A stretch of DNA of 64,000 bases, taken from an uncultured Oscillospiraceae bacterium. GTDB lineage: Bacteria; Bacillota; Clostridia; Oscillospirales; Acutalibacteraceae. Shown here in pieces: positions 58,953-64,000 of this stretch. Position numbers and translations under genes: made by a program. Numbering within the stretch: position 1 is the stretch's first letter; each line of letters begins with the position of its first letter. The stretch is from positions 8,171-72,170 of the forward strand of contig URKX01000006.1 in the NCBI GenBank assembly GCA_900548545.1, written 5' to 3'. The notes below the pieces were generated by a model. It was not told the DNA's origin, did not search any database, and saw only the letters and a program-made list of their open reading frames with translations.

Positions 58953-60300
58953 AGGAAAGCCCCAACAGCTGCCGGGCCAAGGCCTCCAATGCAGGACGCT
59001 GGTTTTCCACCTGCCCCCGCTGGACAGCTTCGAACAGCCGTCCCAGCAGGTTCCCCAGTTCCGGGCCGGCTGGGACCCCCAACTCTTTCAGGTCATCCCC
59101 AGAAAAGGCCATATCCCGCAGCGTCAAACAGTCCCCCCGTTGGAGGATGGTCTTGGCCAACTGGCGGCTCTTTTCCAAGTCTGGCAAGCGGCGCTCAAAA
59201 ACCCCGGGGGCTTTGGCAGACATATCCGCTTCCATCAGGTCAAACAGGGTGAACACAAACTTCTCGCCGTAAGTCCCCAGCAGCTTCTTGAGAGCGGACT
59301 CTTTCATGGGGATGGCCGTCTCGTGATGGTCCACCAGGTTTGCCACCCAATCCCGCTGGCGGTTGGAAAACCGCAGCCGTGAAAGCACCTGCCGGGCGAT
59401 CCGGCCGCTTTCCGGGGGATGCCCGTAAAAATGGGCACGGCCATCGGCGGAGAAGGTCTTCTTCCCAGGCTTTCCCCCGTCATGGAGCAGCACGGCCCAG
59501 CGCAAGTCCGGCTGCCGGGGCGCATGGGACAGCGCGTGGAGGGTGTGTTCCCACACGTCGTAACAATGGTAAGGGGTTTCCTGGGCGCATCCCTTCATAG
59601 GCGCCAGTTCCGGCAAGACGGTGAACACCACTTGGGCATATTCCCGCAGGACTGCTTCCGCATTTTCCCCGCAGAGGAACTTTGTCAGCTCTTCCCGGAC
59701 ACGCTCTTGGGACAGCGCCAGCAACAGCCCTCGCCTATCCCGCAAAGCAGCGGCCGTGGAAGGCTCTATGGCAAATCCCAGTTGGGAGGCAAACCGCAGG
59801 CACCGGAGGATGCGCAGGGCGTCCTCGGAAAAGCGGCGGACAGGCTCCCCCACGCAGCGGAGGATGCCCCTCTCCAGGTCTTCCCTGCCCCGGAACAAAT
59901 CCACCAGCCCCCGCCGGGGGTGGTATGCCATGGCATTGACGGTGAAATCCCGGCGTGCCAGGTCATCTTCCAGGCGGCGGGAAAAGGAAACGGAATCGGG
60001 GTGGCGGGAATCGCTGTAGGCGCCGTCGGCCCGGTAGGTGGTGATCTCGATGGGATGGCCGTTTTCCAGGACCAGGGCAATGGTGCCGTGGGCCGCGCCG
60101 ATCTCCACCAGCCGCGCCCCGGGAAAACAGGCTTTTGTTTCCTCTGGCCGGGCGTTGGTGGTCACATCCCAGTCAAAAGGGGGGTTGCCCAAAAGGGAAT
60201 CCCGCACACAGCCCCCCACGCACCAGGCTTCATACCCGGCCTCTTCCAGGCGGGACAGGGCTTCCCCAACAGGTGCTGGGGGCTGGATGGACAGGTTCAT
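58951..60300 (-). CDS. cca: CCA tRNA nucleotidyltransferase
   Basis: A 449-residue class II enzyme that adds or repairs the tRNA 3' CCA. The nucleotidyltransferase motif is WCVGGCVRDSLLG followed by FDWDVTT for the metal Asp pair, then the RRDFTVNAMAY and RFSEDALRILRCLRFASQLG segments. A C-terminal HD domain is visible (AVLLHDGGKPGKK, HFYGHPPESG). ATG 60300 has AAAGGAGG; the longer frame to 60450 is rejected. It is opposite the SEC-C gene, sharing a promoter region. Confidence 0.94.
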   Translation of the reverse strand: MNLSIQPPAPVGEALSRLEEAGYEAWCVGGCVRDSLLGNPPFDWDVTTNARPEETKACFPGARLVEIGAAHGTIALVLENGHPIEITTYRADGAYSDSRHPDSVSFSRRLEDDLARRDFTVNAMAYHPRRGLVDLFRGREDLERGILRCVGEPVRRFSEDALRILRCLRFASQLGFAIEPSTAAALRDRRGLLLALSQERVREELTKFLCGENAEAVLREYAQVVFTVLPELAPMKGCAQETPYHCYDVWEHTLHALSHAPRQPDLRWAVLLHDGGKPGKKTFSADGRAHFYGHPPESGRIARQVLSRLRFSNRQRDWVANLVDHHETAIPMKESALKKLLGTYGEKFVFTLFDLMEADMSAKAPGVFERRLPDLEKSRQLAKTILQRGDCLTLRDMAFSGDDLKELGVPAGPELGNLLGRLFEAVQRGQVENQRPALEALARQLLGLS

Positions 60301-60336
60301 GGGGATCCTCCTTTGGGCAGTTGTCGTTTCACACAA

Positions 60337-60345
60337 AGTATACCA
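60337..60345 (-). promoter_or_regulatory. Extended -10 promoter of cca
   Basis: TGG-TATACT on the minus strand (TATACT 60337-60342). The -35 region (TTTTCA) is weak. Confidence 0.5.
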
Positions 60346-60374
60346 TAAAACCGGGCCGGTGAAAAGCGCCTGCG

Positions 60375-60403
60375 TTGACAGGGCCGGGGAAACATGGTAA
60401 GAT
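60375..60403 (+). promoter_or_regulatory. Promoter of the SEC-C gene
   Basis: TTGACA (60375-60380), 17 bases, TAAGAT (60398-60403) on the plus strand, 40 bp before the ATG and divergent from the cca promoter. Confidence 0.7.
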
Positions 60404-60443
60404 ACGAACTCAGAGAACATCACAACACGAGGAGAGATGATCG

Positions 60444-60941
<498 letters not shown>

Positions 60942-60957
60942 GAGAAACGCTATATGG

Positions 60958-60998
60958 AACGCTCCTCCTCCGGCTCCGGCCTTGAGCGGGGCGTTTTT
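60958..60998 (+). terminator. Terminator between the SEC-C gene and sigG
   Basis: AACGCTC and GAGCGGGGCGTT pair with a bulge, followed by TTTT on the plus strand. Confidence 0.6.
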
Positions 60999-61066
60999 CA
61001 CTTGATTAAACTTCCCAAAAAACGCAAAGACTACCTTCGAGGAACCAATCGGAGGTGGTCTTTTTT

Positions 61067-61837
61067 ATGCAGGGAAAAGTGGAGATCTGCGGGGTAAACA
61101 CAGCAAAATTGAAAGTGTTGAAAAGCGATGAGATGAAAGACCTTCTGGTAAAAAGCCACAACGGCGACAAGGCCGCCCGGGATGCTTTGATCTATGGGAA
61201 CCTGAGGCTGGTGCTTTCGGTGATCCAACGGTTTGGCAACCGGGGCGAAAACCCCGACGATCTATTCCAAGTGGGGTGTATCGGCTTGATGAAAGCCATT
61301 GACCACTTCGACGTGACCCAGGGGGTACAATTTTCCACCTATGGGGTGCCCATGATCATTGGGGAGGTGCGGCGCTTTCTGCGGGACAACAACTCGGTGC
61401 GAGTGAGCCGCTCCCTGCGGGACACGGCTTACAAGGCCATCCAGTGCAAAGAGCGGCTCATTGCCCAAAAAGACCGGGAACCCACCATTGAGGAGATTGC
61501 CGGCGAGCTCTCCATGAAGCGGGAAGACGTGGTGCTGGCCTTAGAAGCCATTGTAGAGCCTGTGTCCCTTTACGAACCGGTTTTTTCCGACGGCGGCGAC
61601 ACGCTCTACATCATGGACCAAGTAGGCGACCCGACAGGGGACGGGGACTGGCTGGAGGAGATCGCTGTGAAGCAGGCCATCCAAAACCTCTCTCCCCGGG
61701 AGAAAAAGATCCTCTCCCTCCGGTTTTTAGACGGCAAAACCCAGATGGAAGTGGCAGGGCGCATTGGAATTTCCCAGGCCCAGGTTTCCCGGCTGGAAAA
61801 AGGCGCTTTGAACAAGATCAAAGAAGAACTGCGGTAA
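61067..61837 (+). CDS. sigG: RNA polymerase sporulation sigma factor SigG
   Basis: Forespore-specific sigma factor, 256 residues. The N-terminus VEICGVNTAKLKVLKSDEM is the SigG hallmark. Region 2 shows DLFQVGCIGLMKAIDHFDV with YGVPMIIGEVRRFLRDNNSV, and region 4 shows LSPREKKILSLRFLDGKTQM with the GISQAQVSRLEKGAL helix-turn-helix. GGAGGTGG precedes ATG 61067. It directs SASP and other late forespore genes; a matching promoter exists at 17119-17148. In Bacillus it follows spoIIGA and sigE; neither is here. Confidence 0.96.
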   Translation: MQGKVEICGVNTAKLKVLKSDEMKDLLVKSHNGDKAARDALIYGNLRLVLSVIQRFGNRGENPDDLFQVGCIGLMKAIDHFDVTQGVQFSTYGVPMIIGEVRRFLRDNNSVRVSRSLRDTAYKAIQCKERLIAQKDREPTIEEIAGELSMKREDVVLALEAIVEPVSLYEPVFSDGGDTLYIMDQVGDPTGDGDWLEEIAVKQAIQNLSPREKKILSLRFLDGKTQMEVAGRIGISQAQVSRLEKGALNKIKEELR

Positions 61838-61877
61838 TGGAAAACGGCCGCTGCCTTCCGGCAGCGGTCGTTTTCCA
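61838..61877. terminator. Bidirectional terminator between sigG and ptsI
   Basis: TGGAAAACGGCCGCTGC and its near-perfect complement form a 16-bp stem with one mismatch. T-rich tails exist on both strands, serving the convergent units. Confidence 0.85.
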
Positions 61878-61890
61878 TGTTTCAGCGCTC

Positions 61891-63609
61891 TCACTTTCTG
61901 TGCTCTTGCAAAAACAAGCGGACCTCTTCCTCTGTTTCCAGGGACATGGCTTCTTCCGTAACCGTTTCAGCCTCCTCTTTACTCCACAGGGAAATTGTCT
62001 TCCGCACGGGCAGAAGGGACGCTGGCGCCACACTAAATGCCTTCAGCCCAAAGGAAAGCAAAACAGGTGTCAGGGCTGTATCCGCAGCCGCTTCGCCGCA
62101 CATTCCCACGGGAATGTCGTTCTTTCGGGCTGACTCCAGTACCTGGCGCACCATCCGCAGGACCGCCGGATGGAAGTAAGAGTACAGATGGGCCACCCGG
62201 GCGTTGCCACGATCCACCCCCAACACATACTGGGTCAAATCGTTGGTACCCAAGCTGAAAAAATCCGCCTCTTTGGCCAGGGAATCCGCCATCAGGCAAG
62301 CGGACACCGTTTCCACCATCACGCCGATGGGCAGGTGCTCGTCAAACACAATGTCTCTCTTCCGGAAACCTTCTTTCTCCTCCTCTAAGATTTCCTTAGC
62401 ACGGCGGACTTCCTCCACACCAGTGGCCATGGGCAGCAGCAGCTGTGCCTTCCCGTAGGCGCTGGCCCGCAGCACTGCCCGCAAATGGGAACGGAACAGC
62501 TCCTCCTCCCGCAGGGAGAACCGCAGTCCCCGGCATCCTAAAAAAGGGTTGTCCTCATGGGGCTGATTGAGATAAGGCAAGGTTTTGTCGCCACCCACGT
62601 CCAAGGTACGGATAATCACGCGCTTGCCCCCCATAGCAGCCAGGATCTGCCGGTAGGCATGGAACTGCTCCTCCTCCCCTGGCTGGGAAGTGCGGTCCAA
62701 ATAGAGAAACTCCGTGCGCAGCAGCCCAATGCCGTCGCACCCGTATCCCCCCGCCCGGACAGCATCCCCTATGCTGCCCGCATTGGCTGAAAGCAGGATG
62801 CGTTCCCCGTCGGCGGTGACCGTTTCCCGCCCCACAAATACCCGCATGGAGGCGCGCAGCTCTTGGAAATCCTTCTGCCTGCCGCGGTAGACGGTTTTCA
62901 TCACATGGCCGGGTGAAAACACCACACAGCCGCGGTTGCCGTCTACAATGACCGTTTCCCCCGGGGCGACGTCCATCACCCGGTCTTCCAGGCCCAGCAC
63001 GGCGGGGATCTCCAACGCCCTAGCCAAGATGGCGCTGTGGGAGGTGGGACCGCCTTTTCCCAGGACGATCCCAGCCACATTGGCGGAATTCAACACGGAA
63101 ACCGCCGAGGGGGAAAGCTCCTCAGCCATGAGCACCGTACCAGGCTGCAGGGCGGAAAAATCCATTTCCGGAAGCCCCAGCAATAGCCGGAGCATACTCC
63201 CCCGCAGGTCCCGGATATCAGCCGCCCGCTGGCGGGTAATTTCATCCTCCGAGGCGGTAAACAAATCGATGAACAAATCGCAGCTGGCAGAGAGCGCCGC
63301 TTCGGCAGACTGCCCTGAGGCAATGCGGCCTTCTACCTGGCCGTTCATGTAAGGGTCGCGGATCATATCCGCCTGGCAGCGGATGATATCCCCTTGCTCC
63401 TTTCCAGCCATTTCCGCCACCCTGTCCGCCTTTACCTGGGTGACACGGCAAAATGTTTCCACCGCACTGCGGTACCGCTCCAGTTCCAGTTTTGGATCGG
63501 CGATTTCACGCTCTAAACTATCCATTGGTTTCTCTTTATAGATCAGCGCCTGGCCAATGCCGATCCCTGGGGAAGCCGCCACACCGTACAAGACCCGTTC
63601 GCCTGTCAC
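61891..63609 (-). CDS. ptsI: Phosphoenolpyruvate-protein phosphotransferase (PTS enzyme I)
   Basis: A 572-residue cytoplasmic enzyme that moves phosphate from PEP to HPr. N-terminal HPr-binding and phospho-His domains: VLGKGGPTSHSAILARALEI holds the active histidine. The C-terminal PEP-binding barrel has GCDGIGLLRTEFLYLDR, GGDKTLPYL, FFSLGTNDLTQYVLGVDRGN and MCGEAAAD. GTG start overlaps the ptsH stop as GTGA, so the two are coupled. No sugar-specific enzyme II is in the window. Confidence 0.97.
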   Translation of the reverse strand: MTGERVLYGVAASPGIGIGQALIYKEKPMDSLEREIADPKLELERYRSAVETFCRVTQVKADRVAEMAGKEQGDIIRCQADMIRDPYMNGQVEGRIASGQSAEAALSASCDLFIDLFTASEDEITRQRAADIRDLRGSMLRLLLGLPEMDFSALQPGTVLMAEELSPSAVSVLNSANVAGIVLGKGGPTSHSAILARALEIPAVLGLEDRVMDVAPGETVIVDGNRGCVVFSPGHVMKTVYRGRQKDFQELRASMRVFVGRETVTADGERILLSANAGSIGDAVRAGGYGCDGIGLLRTEFLYLDRTSQPGEEEQFHAYRQILAAMGGKRVIIRTLDVGGDKTLPYLNQPHEDNPFLGCRGLRFSLREEELFRSHLRAVLRASAYGKAQLLLPMATGVEEVRRAKEILEEEKEGFRKRDIVFDEHLPIGVMVETVSACLMADSLAKEADFFSLGTNDLTQYVLGVDRGNARVAHLYSYFHPAVLRMVRQVLESARKNDIPVGMCGEAAADTALTPVLLSFGLKAFSVAPASLLPVRKTISLWSKEEAETVTEEAMSLETEEEVRLFLQEHRK

Positions 63610-63887
63610 CCCTTGTCGCCTCCCGCTTCCCCTAAACCGGATTCCACCAGCGCTACCGCCCGCGCGAGGGCCTTTTCTTCATCCGGGCCGGAACAACACA
63701 GCTCCACTTCGTCGCCACACTGGATCCCCGCGGCAATGAGGTTCATAATGCTCTTCCCACTGGTAACTGACTCGTTGTGGCAAACCCACACGTCGGACAG
63801 GAATCTCTGCATCTCGTTGGAAAACAGGCCGGCAGGGCGCACGTGCAGCCCTTCCCTGTTCTTCAGCACAACCTTCTTCGCTACCAT
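63606..63887 (-). CDS. ptsH: Phosphocarrier protein HPr
   Basis: A 93-residue HPr. The phosphorylated His15 lies in NREGLHVRPAGLFSN, and SGKSIMNLIAAG holds Ser46, target of HPr kinase in Firmicute catabolite repression. AAGGAG is eight bases before ATG 63887; a longer frame to 63938 has no site. Besides PTS phosphotransfer it is expected to act with CcpA, possibly on the sugar operon at the left end of the window. The last 113 bases (63888-64000) show no gene; a TATAAT lies too close to the start to judge. Confidence 0.95.
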   Translation of the reverse strand: MVAKKVVLKNREGLHVRPAGLFSNEMQRFLSDVWVCHNESVTSGKSIMNLIAAGIQCGDEVELCCSGPDEEKALARAVALVESGLGEAGGDKG

Positions 63888-64000
63888 GCTGTTTGCTCCT
63901 TGTATTATAGAGTAGTAGTTATTAGAGCCCCTCTCCAAGGGCTTATGCTACACTGAAAGGGATGCTGTGGATTGGTTGGTTGCTCCTACCACAAGATGGT

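Noticed and set aside
63888..63930. TATAAT directly upstream of ptsH as its promoter
   Set aside because: It would start transcription inside the Shine-Dalgarno, and no -35 fits; the true promoter may lie nearer or past the window edge.

Overview
The window looks like chromosome from a GC-rich, spore-forming member of the Clostridia (Bacillota), probably an Oscillospiraceae/Acutalibacteraceae-type gut organism. This rests on a PolC-type DNA polymerase III, a perfect CIRCE element before hrcA, sigma-G, an alpha/beta-type small acid-soluble spore protein, a YlmC/YmxH protein, a BofC-C-domain protein, CsaB, HisZ-dependent short-form HisG, and consensus Firmicute Shine-Dalgarno and sigma-A sites. 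Genus is not determinable by reading alone. I saw no transposase, integrase, phage gene, CRISPR array or rRNA.

Layout. 1-9000 (all minus) is a carbohydrate-utilisation operon read right to left: lipoprotein solute-binding protein, two ABC permeases, two TIM-barrel isomerase/epimerases, a GH43-like enzyme, a Gfo/Idh/MocA oxidoreductase and an esterase-like gene cut by the left edge. It has a near-consensus promoter and a leader with two overlapping inverted repeats, and no ATPase gene of its own. 9.1-13.8 kb has tRNA-Pro, a small unknown ORF and the aspartate-family operon (ACT regulator, hom, thrB, lysC). 13.8-20.1 kb holds a class A PBP divergent from a BofC-C-domain gene, a SASP with a sigma-G-like promoter, a three-gene cassette (XRE regulator plus two paralogous membrane proteins) and a MATE transporter. 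20.1-25.1 kb is hrcA-grpE-dnaK-dnaJ. 25.1-26.6 kb has pentapeptide-repeat and VOC genes plus tRNA-Thr. 26.7-28.8 kb (plus) encodes a DnaD-domain protein and a DnaC/DnaI-like loader.

28.9-35.2 kb has a membrane-anchored cohesin/cadherin-like surface protein, a split ThrE-type exporter, an RluA-type pseudouridine synthase and a glycosyltransferase-CsaB fusion. 35.3-42.6 kb is a tightly coupled histidine operon, hisZ-hisG-hisD-hisC-hisB-hisAI-hisE-methyltransferase, in which HisA and HisI are fused and hisH and hisF are absent. 42.6-56.0 kb is the classic Firmicute cluster rpsB-tsf-(interrupted plus-strand gene)-pyrH-frr-uppS-cdsA-dxr-rseP-ispG-polC: translation factors, UMP kinase, isoprenoid and phospholipid precursors, and replication. 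56-64 kb holds ylmC, pyrophosphatase, a SUKH protein, a small lipoprotein, tRNA-Ala, an EndoA-type toxin, CCA transferase, a SEC-C protein, sigG and ptsH-ptsI.

The most interesting unexplained items are the XRE/membrane-pair cassette with a tandem palindromic operator over its promoter, the HisA-HisI fusion with no hisH or hisF beside it, the his leader hairpin between a candidate Shine-Dalgarno and the start codon, the overlapping hairpins in the sugar-operon leader, the structured leader of the cohesin-like gene, and a gene inserted in the rpsB-tsf-pyrH block that carries a stop at codon 6. Many genes appear to start at GTG or TTG, and several starts below were moved downstream to match Shine-Dalgarno sites.
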